Part shown: positions 1 through 8,226 of the stretch, piece by piece
Position numbering within the stretch: position 1 is the stretch's first letter
Layout of the letters: the number at the start of each line of letters is the position of its first letter
NCBI GenBank assembly: GCA_031399085.1
Contig: JANNOQ010000058.1
Span: 14,576 to 78,575 of the forward strand
Source: R-RK-3 sp031399085
GTDB lineage: Bacteria > Pseudomonadota > Alphaproteobacteria > Rhizobiales > Rhodomicrobiaceae
DNA length: 64,000 nt
Reading direction: 5' to 3'
Program-made: the position numbers and the translations under genes
Notes under the pieces: model-generated
What the model was told of the DNA's origin: nothing
Databases searched by the model: none
Seen by the model: only the letters and a program-made list of their open reading frames with translations

Positions 1-300
1 CAGCATGTCGGCCCGGCTCCAGACCGGCAGCCCAGCCGCCTTGGCCGCGATCACTTCCGGGTTGTTCGGCTTGACCGCCGAGGAGAGCACGACCAGCCCG
101 GCGCCCTCGATATTCTTGGACCCATGACCGATGGCCACCCGAATGCCTTTTGCCACCAACCGGCGCGCATTGACTCCGTCCTTCAAATCGCTGCCACGCA
201 CGTGGATGCCGCGATCGTGCAGCACCTCGGCGATGGCGCTCATTCCAATGCCGCCGATCCCGACAATATGGATCGGCTGAAATTCCTGCATGTTCTTCAT
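1..300 (-). CDS. murC: UDP-N-acetylmuramate--L-alanine ligase MurC (N-terminal part, cut by window edge)
   Basis: Reading left from the ATG at 300 gives a protein that starts MKNMQEFQPIHIVGIGGIGM; the GIGGIGMS nucleotide-binding loop, the GSDLKDG stretch and LSSAVKPNNPEV are typical of the MurC N-terminal Rossmann domain. MurC adds L-Ala to UDP-MurNAc in the cytoplasm, the first step of the peptide stem. About 100 residues are present and the gene runs out of the window, so the ATP-binding and ligase domains are not visible. Its ATG overlaps the murG TGA (ATGA), showing translational coupling. It is the last visible gene of the dcw cluster. Family assignment is firm. Confidence 0.93.
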   Translation of the reverse strand, partial: MKNMQEFQPIHIVGIGGIGMSAIAEVLHDRGIHVRGSDLKDGVNARRLVAKGIRVAIGHGSKNIEGAGLVVLSSAVKPNNPEVIAAKAAGLPVWSRADML

Positions 301-1439
301 GATGCCTGCCCCTCGGCTGCGCGCTGCGCCGTGAATGTCTGAGGCGCCTCGGCAAGCGTCACCACTAAATCGGCCAGACGCGCCACGGCATCGTAGCGCG
401 CCAGCGATTTGGAGCGCGATGCAGCTCTGGCAAGGGTCGCCGGTTCCTCGAAAAGCCGCCGCAGCGTTCCCGCCAGCCGTTCCGGCGTCATGATCGCCTG
501 CTCGAAACACCATCCCGCGCCCGCTTTTTCGAATCGGGTCGCGTTCTCGAGTTGATCATTATCCACCGAATGCGGCAAGGGTACGAGCACGGCAGGGCGT
601 CCGAGCGCCGAAAGTTCGGCAATCGTGGTCGCCCCCGAGCGCGACACGACAAGATGCGCGGCGGCCATGCGGAACGGCAGATCCTCGAAAAAGGTGGCGA
701 GTTCCGCCGCGACACTGGCGACTTCGTAAGAGTCGAAAACCCGGTCGATATCCTCCTCGCGGCATTGCTGCACAACCATCAGGCGGTCGCGCAGTTCCTG
801 CGGCAGGATTTGCAGCGCCACCGGCATGATGTCGGAGAAATAGCGCGCGCCCTGGCTGCCGCCGAAACAGAGCAGGTTCACCGGCTGGCCGGTTTGCGGC
901 GGCTGGTAGGTGCCGCCGCGCATCTCCAGGATCGCGTCGCGCAGCGGGGTGCCGGTGACATAGCTCTTTTCGCTGAGCTTGCCGTCGAGGAATTTGGTGT
1001 CCTCGAACGAAATCCCGATGGCCTTGACCATCGGCGCGAGGAAGCGGTTCGCCCGGCCCATCACCGAATTCTGCTCGTGAATCATGCTCGGGATGCCGCG
1101 CGCGAGCGCCGCCAGCACCGGCGGAATGGTTGGATAGCCGCCGAAGCCGACCATCGCCTTCGGCTTCAGATCGCCCATGATGTCGTAGGCCATCTTGAAG
1201 CCGTTCGAATTGGTGGCGACCATCTTCATCGCCTCGATCGGCGACTTGCCCCGGAAGGTGGCGGCTGGGACCTTATGGACGCCGCGCCCAGGAAAGTTCG
1301 AGCCGTAAGGCGAGGTGCGGTTGTCGGTGATCAGATCGACTTCATAGCCGCGCCGGAGCAGCTCGCCGGCAAGCGCAAGCGCTGGAAAAAGATGCCCGCC
1401 CGAGCCTCCCGCGGTCAGTACGATGGACGCGCCTGTCAA
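297..1439 (-). CDS. murG: UDP-GlcNAc--lipid I GlcNAc transferase MurG
   Basis: This 380-aa protein makes lipid II by adding GlcNAc to lipid I at the inner face of the membrane. The N-terminal glycine-rich loop GGSGGHLFPA (residues 11-20), the HEQNSVMGRANRFLAP segment, the CFGGSQGAR loop opening the C-terminal domain and the SRSGATTIAEL motif of GT28 enzymes are all present, and length is normal. It overlaps ftsW at its start and murC at its stop by 4 nt each, so it is translated in a coupled run with them. The large plus-strand ORF over this gene is an antisense shadow. Confidence 0.97.
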   Translation of the reverse strand: MTGASIVLTAGGSGGHLFPALALAGELLRRGYEVDLITDNRTSPYGSNFPGRGVHKVPAATFRGKSPIEAMKMVATNSNGFKMAYDIMGDLKPKAMVGFGGYPTIPPVLAALARGIPSMIHEQNSVMGRANRFLAPMVKAIGISFEDTKFLDGKLSEKSYVTGTPLRDAILEMRGGTYQPPQTGQPVNLLCFGGSQGARYFSDIMPVALQILPQELRDRLMVVQQCREEDIDRVFDSYEVASVAAELATFFEDLPFRMAAAHLVVSRSGATTIAELSALGRPAVLVPLPHSVDNDQLENATRFEKAGAGWCFEQAIMTPERLAGTLRRLFEEPATLARAASRSKSLARYDAVARLADLVVTLAEAPQTFTAQRAAEGQAS

Positions 1440-2611
1440 ATTCTTATCCCCCTAGAGGAAACCGGCCCGCGCGCGGATTGCGGTGCGGGACGGTAGATCG
1501 GCGCCGCCTCGGGGCGTCGTCTGGCGAGAGCGAGCGCCAGCCCCATGGTCAAGGCCATCGCCGTCAGCGAAGAGCCTCCATAAGACAGGAATGGAAGCGT
1601 CATGCCCTTCGCTGGCAGCATATCGACGTTAACTGCCATATTAATCAGCGTTTGAAAACCAAAGAGCATCATAAGGCCAGAAAGCGCCAGCCGAATAAAG
1701 GGATCATGCGAGCGGCTTGCCGCGCGAAAGCCGCGCCAGACGATAAACGCATACAGGCAGACGAGAAACAGGCAAAAGATCAGGCCGAACTCCTCGGCGA
1801 TCACCGCAAAGATGTAGTCGGTATAGGCGTCCGGCAGATTCGGCGTCACCGTCCCCTCGCCCGGACCGCGTCCGAACCAGCCGCCCGCTCGGAAGGCGGC
1901 GAGCGCCGTTTCCGTCTGGTGCGTGTCGCCGCCCGGATGCAGGAAGCGGTCGACGCGGCTTTGCACATGCGGGATGGAAAGATAGGCCGCCAGGAAGGCC
2001 CCCGCGCTGGCAAGCACGGCGAGCGCGATCCATAGGAGCGAATATCCCGCCAGAAAGAACAGCCCGCCCCAGACCAGAACCACAAGGCAGGTCTGGCCGA
2101 TATCCGGTTGCAGAACGAGGCATATGACCAGCGCCGCAAGCGCCGCGAGAGCCATCTCCAAGGCTGGCATGTCACGCCGCTTGCCGCTTTCGGCGAACAG
2201 CCAGGCGGTGACGATGACAAAGCCGGCTTTGGCGAATTCGGATGGCTGGAGCGACTGTCCGCCGCCGATCATCAGCCAGCGCACCGCGCCGTTCTTCTCG
2301 ATCCCTTGCGCGAGCGCGAGCAGCATCAGCGCCAGGCCGCCGAGGAAAAGCGCTAGCCCCGTCCGGCGGATCGTCTTGGGGCCCTGCATGGAGGCGCCGA
2401 TCAGCAAGATCGCCGCCGGGACCATGAACACCAGATGCCGCTTGAAGAAATAGAGCGGCTCCTGGCCAATCTTATGCGCGGCCGCCGGGCTGGCGGCGAG
2501 CGAGACGAGCGCGCCGAGGATCATGATCAGCAGCACCGCGCCGACCAGCGGGCGGTCCACCGAGAACCACCATTCGGCAATCACGCTGCGGTCGGTGCGC
2601 GTCAGCCTCAT
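1436..2611 (-). CDS. ftsW: Peptidoglycan glycosyltransferase FtsW
   Basis: This 391-aa SEDS-family membrane protein polymerises lipid II at the septum together with FtsI. The product has about ten hydrophobic segments and the SEDS signatures IGGGQSLQPSEFAK, FLHPGGDTHQTETALAAFRAGGWFGRGPGEG, AVIAEEFGLIFC and the C-terminal LPFLSYGGSS. It overlaps murD and murG by 4 nt each. Its position between murD and murG separates it from the paralogue RodA, which normally lies with mrdA. Confidence 0.96.
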   Translation of the reverse strand: MRLTRTDRSVIAEWWFSVDRPLVGAVLLIMILGALVSLAASPAAAHKIGQEPLYFFKRHLVFMVPAAILLIGASMQGPKTIRRTGLALFLGGLALMLLALAQGIEKNGAVRWLMIGGGQSLQPSEFAKAGFVIVTAWLFAESGKRRDMPALEMALAALAALVICLVLQPDIGQTCLVVLVWGGLFFLAGYSLLWIALAVLASAGAFLAAYLSIPHVQSRVDRFLHPGGDTHQTETALAAFRAGGWFGRGPGEGTVTPNLPDAYTDYIFAVIAEEFGLIFCLFLVCLYAFIVWRGFRAASRSHDPFIRLALSGLMMLFGFQTLINMAVNVDMLPAKGMTLPFLSYGGSSLTAMALTMGLALALARRRPEAAPIYRPAPQSARGPVSSRGIRI

Positions 2612-4017
2612 GCCGCCTTGGTCTCCCGCACGGCAACGCCGCCAATCGCAGCGACGCCGGCGCGAAACGCATCGCCCCTTAGCATGAAATTGGCGAACTG
2701 GTCGTAGGACGCGCAGGCCGGCGACAGCAGCACGACCGGCTCGGGATCGCCGGAGGCGGCAGCGTCCCGCGCGGCGTCGCGCAGGGCGGCGTCCAGCGTG
2801 CCGCTGATCTGATGCGCCAGCGCGCTGCCCGCCGCGCGGCTGAATTCGGCGGCAGCGTCGCCGATGAAATAGGCGCGGCGGATTTTCGGATAGAAGCGCT
2901 CCAATCCGGCAAGGCCGCCGGCTTTGGCAAGGCCGCCCGCGATCCAGTAGATGGCGTCGAAACTGGCGAGCGCCTTGGCGGCCGCGTCGGCGTTGGTGGC
3001 TTTGGAATCGTTGATAAAGAGCACGCGGCCGAGCCGCCCGACCTCTTCCATCCGGTGCGCAAGGCCGGGAAAGCTGGCAAGGCCGGCGGCGATCTCCTCG
3101 CGGGAGAGCCCAATGGCGCGGCAGAGCGCGAAGGCGGCGGCGGCATTCTGCGCGTTGTGCTCGCCGCGCAATGAGCCGATGCCGCGAAGGCTGATCGGCG
3201 GCAGCGCCTTCCCGCCTTCCACCTCGATCAGCCCACCATCTTTGGCATAGATGCCGTCCTCCCCCTGAGCATGAACCGAAATGCGCCGCACCGTTGCAAG
3301 CCCGGAAAGCCGATCAGCGATCTGCGCCGAAATGGCATCGTCGACGCCAATGACGGCTGTGTCGCCCGCATCAAGATGGCCGAAGATGCGGGCCTTGACC
3401 TCGGCATAGTGCGTAAGCGTGCCATGCCGGTCGAGATGGTCGGGCGTGACGTTGAGGAGGCAGGCCGCGTTGGCGTCGAGCGTTGGCGTCAGGTCGATCT
3501 GGAAGGAGGAGTATTCGATGACATAGGTGAGGTCGTCGGCAAGCGGATCGAGCGCCAGGATCGCCGTACCAATATTGCCGCCCATCGCCACAGGACGCCC
3601 TGAGGCGCCGATGAGATGGGCCGTGAGCGCGGTCGTGGTCGATTTGCCGTTGGTGCCGGTGATTGCGATCACCTTGGCTTTTGAGCCTTGCGCGCGGCGC
3701 TGGCGGCAAAACAGCTCGGTGTCGCCGATGATTTGGACGCCCGCCGCTTGGGCGCGCTGCACGGTCCAATGCGGCTTGGGATGCGTCAGCGGCACGCCGG
3801 GCGCGAGGATCAGCGCGTCAAACTCGCGCCAATCGGCGGCGGTCAGATCGACAGGCTCAAACCCGGCGTCGCGCGCCGCGACCCGCCCCGGCTCGCCGTC
3901 GTCCCAAACCGCAACCTCCGCACCGCCCGCCGCCAGCGCCTTCGCCGAGGCGACGCCGGACAGGCCGAGGCCAAACACCGCGATCTTTTTCCCGGCAAAG
4001 ATGGTGACCGGGATCAT
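2608..4017 (-). CDS. murD: UDP-N-acetylmuramoyl-L-alanine--D-glutamate ligase MurD
   Basis: This 469-aa cytoplasmic ligase adds D-Glu to UDP-MurNAc-L-Ala. The protein shows the N-terminal Rossmann segment VFGLGLSGVASAKALAAGG, the ATP-binding GTNGKSTTTAL loop, GGNIGTAIL, the NVTPDHLDRHGT motif and the C-terminal FINDSKATNADAA and LLSPACASYDQF motifs, which match MurD rather than MurC, MurE or MurF. Its ATG lies in a short gap with a palindromic repeat downstream of mraY, so it is slightly separated from mraY but coupled to ftsW by a 4-nt overlap. Confidence 0.96.
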   Translation of the reverse strand: MIPVTIFAGKKIAVFGLGLSGVASAKALAAGGAEVAVWDDGEPGRVAARDAGFEPVDLTAADWREFDALILAPGVPLTHPKPHWTVQRAQAAGVQIIGDTELFCRQRRAQGSKAKVIAITGTNGKSTTTALTAHLIGASGRPVAMGGNIGTAILALDPLADDLTYVIEYSSFQIDLTPTLDANAACLLNVTPDHLDRHGTLTHYAEVKARIFGHLDAGDTAVIGVDDAISAQIADRLSGLATVRRISVHAQGEDGIYAKDGGLIEVEGGKALPPISLRGIGSLRGEHNAQNAAAAFALCRAIGLSREEIAAGLASFPGLAHRMEEVGRLGRVLFINDSKATNADAAAKALASFDAIYWIAGGLAKAGGLAGLERFYPKIRRAYFIGDAAAEFSRAAGSALAHQISGTLDAALRDAARDAAASGDPEPVVLLSPACASYDQFANFMLRGDAFRAGVAAIGGVAVRETKAA

Positions 4018-4034
4018 GACCGCAGCCCTCCCTT

Positions 4035-4115
4035 CGAAATCCCCGCGCAGGCGGGGATCCAGTATTCACCGGAAACGCTAAAGATGACTGGATCCCCGCC
4101 TGCGCGGGGATTTCG
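4035..4115. repeat. Nested intergenic palindrome between mraY and murD
   Basis: Bases 4035-4063 and 4087-4115 are perfect 29-nt inverted repeats separated by 23 nt. Each arm also contains its own short palindrome (ATCCCCGC-GCAG-GCGGGGAT), so the unit can form either one long hairpin or two small ones. It fills almost all of the 136-nt gap between mraY and murD. Elements with a GGATCCCCGCCTGCGCGGGGAT-like core are, as I recall, widespread intergenic palindromic repeats in Proteobacteria. The transcript of the dcw operon must read through it. No T-run follows either arm, so it does not look like a standard terminator. Confidence 0.85.
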
Positions 4116-4153
4116 TGGAAAAATTGAGCTGCTTCGGTCCATGGCAACCGAGC

Positions 4154-5236
4154 CTAGCGCAGTTTAAGCGTCGAAAGGCCGATCAGCGCCAGCACCACGG
4201 CAATGATCCAGAACCGCACCACCACGGTCGCCTCGGCCCAGCCCTTTTGCTCGAAATGGTGATGCAGCGGCGCCATTCGGAACACCCGCTTGCCCGTCAG
4301 CTTGAACGACAGCACCTGCACGATGACCGAGGCCGTCTCCAGCACGAACAGCCCGCCGACAATCGCCAGCACGATCTCATGCTTGGTGGCGACCGCGATC
4401 GTGCCGAGCGCCCCGCCGAGCGCCAGTGATCCAGTGTCGCCCATGAAGATCATCGCAGGCGGCGCGTTGAACCAAAGGAACCCCAGCCCCGCCCCGACCA
4501 GCGCGCCGCAGATCACCGCGAGTTCGCCCGCGCCAGGCACGAAATGGATTTGCAAATATTCGGCGAACACCCGGTTGCCGACGAGATAGGCGATCACCCC
4601 GAAGGTCGCCGCCGCGATCATCACCGGCACGATGGCCAGCCCGTCGAGGCCGTCCGTCAGGTTCACCGCATTGCCCGCCCCCGCGATCACCAGGACGCCG
4701 AGCAGCAGGAAAACCGGGCCGAGGTCGATCAGCAAGTCCTTGAAGAACGGCACGGCGAGCGAGGTCGAAACGCCCGGCGCGCCGATTTTCATGATCGAAT
4801 AGGCGGCGATGGCGGCGATGGCCACTTCCAGCGCAAAGCGGGTGCGGCCGGGAAAGCCGTTGCTTGAGCGCTTCGTGACTTTCAGATAATCGTCGTAAAA
4901 GCCGATCAGGCCGTAAGACAGCGTGACGGCGAGCACCACCCAGACCAGCCGGTTAGCGAGATTGGCCCAAAGGATCGTCGCGACGCCGACGCCGAGCAGG
5001 ATCATCAGCCCGCCCATCGTCGGCGTGCCCGCCTTGCTCAGATGCGATTTCGGGCCGTCGGAGCGGATCGGCTGGCCTTTGCCCTGGCGCAGCCGCAGCT
5101 GATTGATGAGCGGCGGTCCGAACAGGAAGACGACCATGAGCGCCGTCATGATCGCCCCGCCGGTGCGGAAGGTGATGTAGCGGAAGACATTGAATATCGG
5201 CACCTCGTTGCCAAAGACGCCCAGCAAATACAGCAT
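4154..5236 (-). CDS. mraY: Phospho-N-acetylmuramoyl-pentapeptide-transferase MraY
   Basis: MraY transfers phospho-MurNAc-pentapeptide to undecaprenyl phosphate to give lipid I. I use the ATG at 5236 (MLYLLGVFG), which gives the usual 360 residues; the open frame extends 25 codons further up but that would overlap murF and add a basic tail foreign to the family. Visible signatures are SHLSKAGTPTMGGLM, the YDDYLKVTK Asp pair, NAVNLTDGLDGLA, FMGDTGSLALGG and the MAPLHHHFE loop. About ten membrane segments are evident. It follows murF after 16 nt and ends in TAG. Confidence 0.97.
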   Translation of the reverse strand: MLYLLGVFGNEVPIFNVFRYITFRTGGAIMTALMVVFLFGPPLINQLRLRQGKGQPIRSDGPKSHLSKAGTPTMGGLMILLGVGVATILWANLANRLVWVVLAVTLSYGLIGFYDDYLKVTKRSSNGFPGRTRFALEVAIAAIAAYSIMKIGAPGVSTSLAVPFFKDLLIDLGPVFLLLGVLVIAGAGNAVNLTDGLDGLAIVPVMIAAATFGVIAYLVGNRVFAEYLQIHFVPGAGELAVICGALVGAGLGFLWFNAPPAMIFMGDTGSLALGGALGTIAVATKHEIVLAIVGGLFVLETASVIVQVLSFKLTGKRVFRMAPLHHHFEQKGWAEATVVVRFWIIAVVLALIGLSTLKLR

Positions 5237-5252
5237 TCCCCTGCCTTTCGAC

Positions 5253-6686
5253 CTATTCCGCCGCCCGTCTTTCCGCTTGTTCAAGCTGCGGATAGAGTTC
5301 TTTGATGGCATCCACGAGCAGGCCCATCCGGCTGCCCAGCGAGCCTTTGATCGTCACCGCGTCGCCCGGCCGGATCGCGCCGAGCAGCAGCGGTTTCAGC
5401 GCTTCCGAAGTCTGCGCCCAAGCGCCGCGACGCGCTTCGGGAAGCACGTTGAACAGGGCTGCCATATGCGGCCCGCAACAAAACACCGCGTCGACACCGG
5501 CGGCCGCGATCGGTTCAGCAAGAGCGGCATGCATGGCGGTCGAGGCGTCGCCAAGTTCCAGCATGTCGCCGAGAACCGCAATGCGCCGCTTCGTCCGGCG
5601 CAGCGGCAGGCTGCCCAACACTTCGAGCGCCGCCGTCACCGATGCGGGATTGGCATTATAGCTCTCGTCGATCATCAGAAATGTGCCGGCGGCGATGTTG
5701 TGCACCGTTTGTGCGCCGCGTCCGGCTGGCGCTCCGAAGTCAGCAAGCGCAAGCGCGGCGCGGTGAATGTCGCCACCAACCAGCGCCACGGCGGCAAGCG
5801 CGGCGAGGGAGTTGACGGCCTGATGCTCGCCCGGCGCGCCGAGGCGGTAAGCGAGGCGGTCACCCAGAAAATCGGCCTCGACAAGCGTCGCGCCGTCCAC
5901 GATTTCGAGCAAGAGCAGGCGCATATTCGCATCGCTCGCACGGCCGAAACTGACGATCCGACCCGCTCCGCGCTCTTCAGCCCGTTTTGCCAAAAGCACG
6001 AACTGGTCATTATCGCGGTTGAGGACCGCCGCGCCGCCGGGCTCCAGCCCTTGGAAAATCTCGCCCTTCGCCTCGGCGATACCCTCGATGCCGTCGAAAA
6101 ATTCGATATGAACCGGCGCGATGGTCGTGATGATCGCGACATGGGGCCGGACCAGCTTGGTCAGCGGCGTGATTTCGCCCGCATGGTTCATGCCGATCTC
6201 GAACACGGCGTAATCGGCCTCGCGCGGCAATCGCGCAAGCGACAGCGGCACGCCCCAATGATTGTTGTAGGATTTGTCCGAGGCATGGACGCGGCCGAGC
6301 CTGCCGAGCATCAGCCGCAGCATCTCTTTCGTGCCCGTCTTGCCGACGCTGCCGGTCACCGCGACGATCCGCGCCGCGCTGCGCGTCCGGCCTGCCCTGC
6401 CAAGCGCGTTCAGTGCGCCGAGCGTGTCGGCAACCCGTAGGAGCGGGCCGCTTGCCTTGCCGCTGAATTTTTCATTGACGATTGCGAGCGCAGCTCCAGC
6501 GGCAAACGCCTCCTGAACATAATCGTGCCCGTCAGTACGGTCGCCCTTGATAGCAAAGAACAGATCGCCCGGCTGGAGCGTGCGGGTGTCGATGGAAACG
6601 CCAGTGGCGCGCTCAGGCATCGCGCCTTCAAGCGCCCCGCCGAGCGCGTTCGTCAGCTCCGCCCCTGTCCAAAGCGTCTCAGCCAT
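5253..6686 (-). CDS. murF: UDP-N-acetylmuramoyl-tripeptide--D-alanyl-D-alanine ligase MurF
   Basis: This ligase adds D-Ala-D-Ala to the UDP-MurNAc-tripeptide, completing the cytoplasmic precursor. The chosen ATG at 6686 (MAETLWTGAEL) gives 477 aa and an 8-nt overlap with the murE stop; an ATG nine codons earlier is possible but lies deeper in murE. Motifs seen are GVSIDTRTLQPGDLFFAIKG, the ATP loop AVTGSVGKTGTKEM, YNNHWGVPLSL, FEIGMNHAGEI and the C-terminal DESYNANPASV. It ends in TAG, so amber is a normal stop here, which matters for the rpoD observation. Confidence 0.95.
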   Translation of the reverse strand: MAETLWTGAELTNALGGALEGAMPERATGVSIDTRTLQPGDLFFAIKGDRTDGHDYVQEAFAAGAALAIVNEKFSGKASGPLLRVADTLGALNALGRAGRTRSAARIVAVTGSVGKTGTKEMLRLMLGRLGRVHASDKSYNNHWGVPLSLARLPREADYAVFEIGMNHAGEITPLTKLVRPHVAIITTIAPVHIEFFDGIEGIAEAKGEIFQGLEPGGAAVLNRDNDQFVLLAKRAEERGAGRIVSFGRASDANMRLLLLEIVDGATLVEADFLGDRLAYRLGAPGEHQAVNSLAALAAVALVGGDIHRAALALADFGAPAGRGAQTVHNIAAGTFLMIDESYNANPASVTAALEVLGSLPLRRTKRRIAVLGDMLELGDASTAMHAALAEPIAAAGVDAVFCCGPHMAALFNVLPEARRGAWAQTSEALKPLLLGAIRPGDAVTIKGSLGSRMGLLVDAIKELYPQLEQAERRAAE

Positions 6687-8166
6687 GCCGCACCGCCTTT
6701 TGCTCCGGCACACCCAAAAGCGCGGCGACCGTTTCGTGATCCGAATAAGGGATCACCCTATGGCCGACGATCTGTCCGGTTTCATGGCCTTTGCCGGCAA
6801 CGAGCAGCAAATCGCCTGCCGACATGGCGTCGATAGCGGCGGCGATGGCCGCTTTCCGGTCGCCGATCTCCATGGCGCCGGGGGCAGCGGCCAAAATCTC
6901 GGCGCGGATCGCGGCCGGATCCTCACCGCGCGGATTGTCGTCGGTCACGATGACGCGGTCGGCCAGCCGGGCGGCGATGTCGCCCATTTGCGGGCGCTTG
7001 CCCCGGTCGCGGTCGCCGCCGCAGCCGAAGACGACATGCAGCTTGGCCGCGACATAGGGCCGAAGCGCGGCGATGGCGGTTTCGAGCGCCGCCGGCGTGT
7101 GCGCGTAGTCGACGAAAACCGGGCCGCCCGAGGGGACATAGCCAGCCAATTCCAACCGGCCTTTTGCCCCTTTCAGCTTTTCCGCAGCGGCGAACGCGTC
7201 GCTCGCCGAAACCCCGGTCGCAATGGCAAGCCCGAGCGCGACGAGCACGTTGGACGCCTGGAAATCGCCTGCGAGCGGAAGCAACAGCTGGTGCGTACGG
7301 CCCTCGTGCACGATGTCCAGCCGCTGGCCGAAGCCTTCGCGCTGGCTCGCGACAAGGCGCAGAGTGTCGCCGCCCCTGCCGGTGGTGATGAGCCGTAGCC
7401 CGCGCGCCTGCGCAATCTCGGCCGCTTCCCGGCCCGCTTCGCTGTCGGCATCGATAATGGCGGGCTGGCCCGGCGCAAGCAGCTCGGTGAATAGCCGCAT
7501 CTTGGCGCGGAAATAATCGGCGAAGTCGGGGTGGTAGTCGAGGTGGTCGCGGGAGATGTTGGTGAAGGCCCCCGCCGCCAGCGCGATTCCGTCAGCACGA
7601 TATTGCGCCAGGCCGTGACTGGACGCCTCGAAAGCCAGGTGCGTCGCCCCGCGTGCGGCGAGTTCGGCGAGGCTGGCATGGAGGAAAACCGGATCGGGCG
7701 TCGTGTGTTGAAGCGGCAATTCCTCGCCGCGAAAGTGAATGCCGGTCGTGCCGATACTGGCGGCGGCAAGGCCGCTCGCCTCCCAGATTTGGCGCAAGAA
7801 CGCGGCGACCGACGTCTTGCCATTCGTCCCGGTGATGGCGGCGGCGATCTCCGGCTGCCTGCCAAAAAAGCGCGCAGCCATCAACGCCAGCCTGCGGCGC
7901 GGATTAGCATCGCGGATCACGGTCACGCCCGCCGGAGCCACGATCTCCGTGCCCTCGCCGGCAAGTAGAGCGGTCGCCCCGCGCGCCACCGCGTCGGCGA
8001 TGAAGCGCGCGCCATCGGTCTGCGTGCCGGTCAGCGCGGCGAACAGATAGCCCGGCCGCACCTCCCGGCTGTCGGCGGTCAGTCCTGTGACCGGCCCCGC
8101 CCCGCCGTCGCCGGGCAGTGAAGCAGGCGCGCACAAATCTTTGAGTGTCATGAGTGTCATGGCCAT
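6679..8166 (-). CDS. murE: UDP-N-acetylmuramoyl-L-alanyl-D-glutamate--2,6-diaminopimelate ligase MurE
   Basis: This 495-aa ligase adds the third residue of the peptide stem. Seen are LTADSREVRPGYLFAAL, the ATP loop AAITGTNGKTSVAAF, GTTGIHF, EASSHGLAQYR, FTNISRDHLDYH and DDNPRGEDP. The DNPR motif in the C-terminal domain is the established signature of meso-diaminopimelate specificity, so the wall is of the Gram-negative type. An alternative start lies a few codons inside (MTLMTLK). It follows ftsI after 60 nt and overlaps murF by 8 nt. Confidence 0.96.
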   Translation of the reverse strand: MAMTLMTLKDLCAPASLPGDGGAGPVTGLTADSREVRPGYLFAALTGTQTDGARFIADAVARGATALLAGEGTEIVAPAGVTVIRDANPRRRLALMAARFFGRQPEIAAAITGTNGKTSVAAFLRQIWEASGLAAASIGTTGIHFRGEELPLQHTTPDPVFLHASLAELAARGATHLAFEASSHGLAQYRADGIALAAGAFTNISRDHLDYHPDFADYFRAKMRLFTELLAPGQPAIIDADSEAGREAAEIAQARGLRLITTGRGGDTLRLVASQREGFGQRLDIVHEGRTHQLLLPLAGDFQASNVLVALGLAIATGVSASDAFAAAEKLKGAKGRLELAGYVPSGGPVFVDYAHTPAALETAIAALRPYVAAKLHVVFGCGGDRDRGKRPQMGDIAARLADRVIVTDDNPRGEDPAAIRAEILAAAPGAMEIGDRKAAIAAAIDAMSAGDLLLVAGKGHETGQIVGHRVIPYSDHETVAALLGVPEQKAVRHG

Positions 8167-8226
8167 GTCCGGAAAACCCAGCGTCCCCCGACGCCGGGCA
8201 TTCGATCACGCTGCTCGATCGCCCGG

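Noticed and set aside
552..1496. Long plus-strand ORF of 314 codons over murG
   Set aside because: It lies wholly antisense to a firmly identified gene, has Arg/His-rich shadow composition and no family motif. The same holds for the long antisense frames over murF (5190-6440), the sortase target (38101-39222) and rpoD (22530-23264, 23886-24737).
4035..4115. Transcription terminator between mraY and murD
   Set aside because: The palindrome is strong but has no T-run, and genes downstream in the same essential cluster need read-through; an intergenic repeat is more likely.
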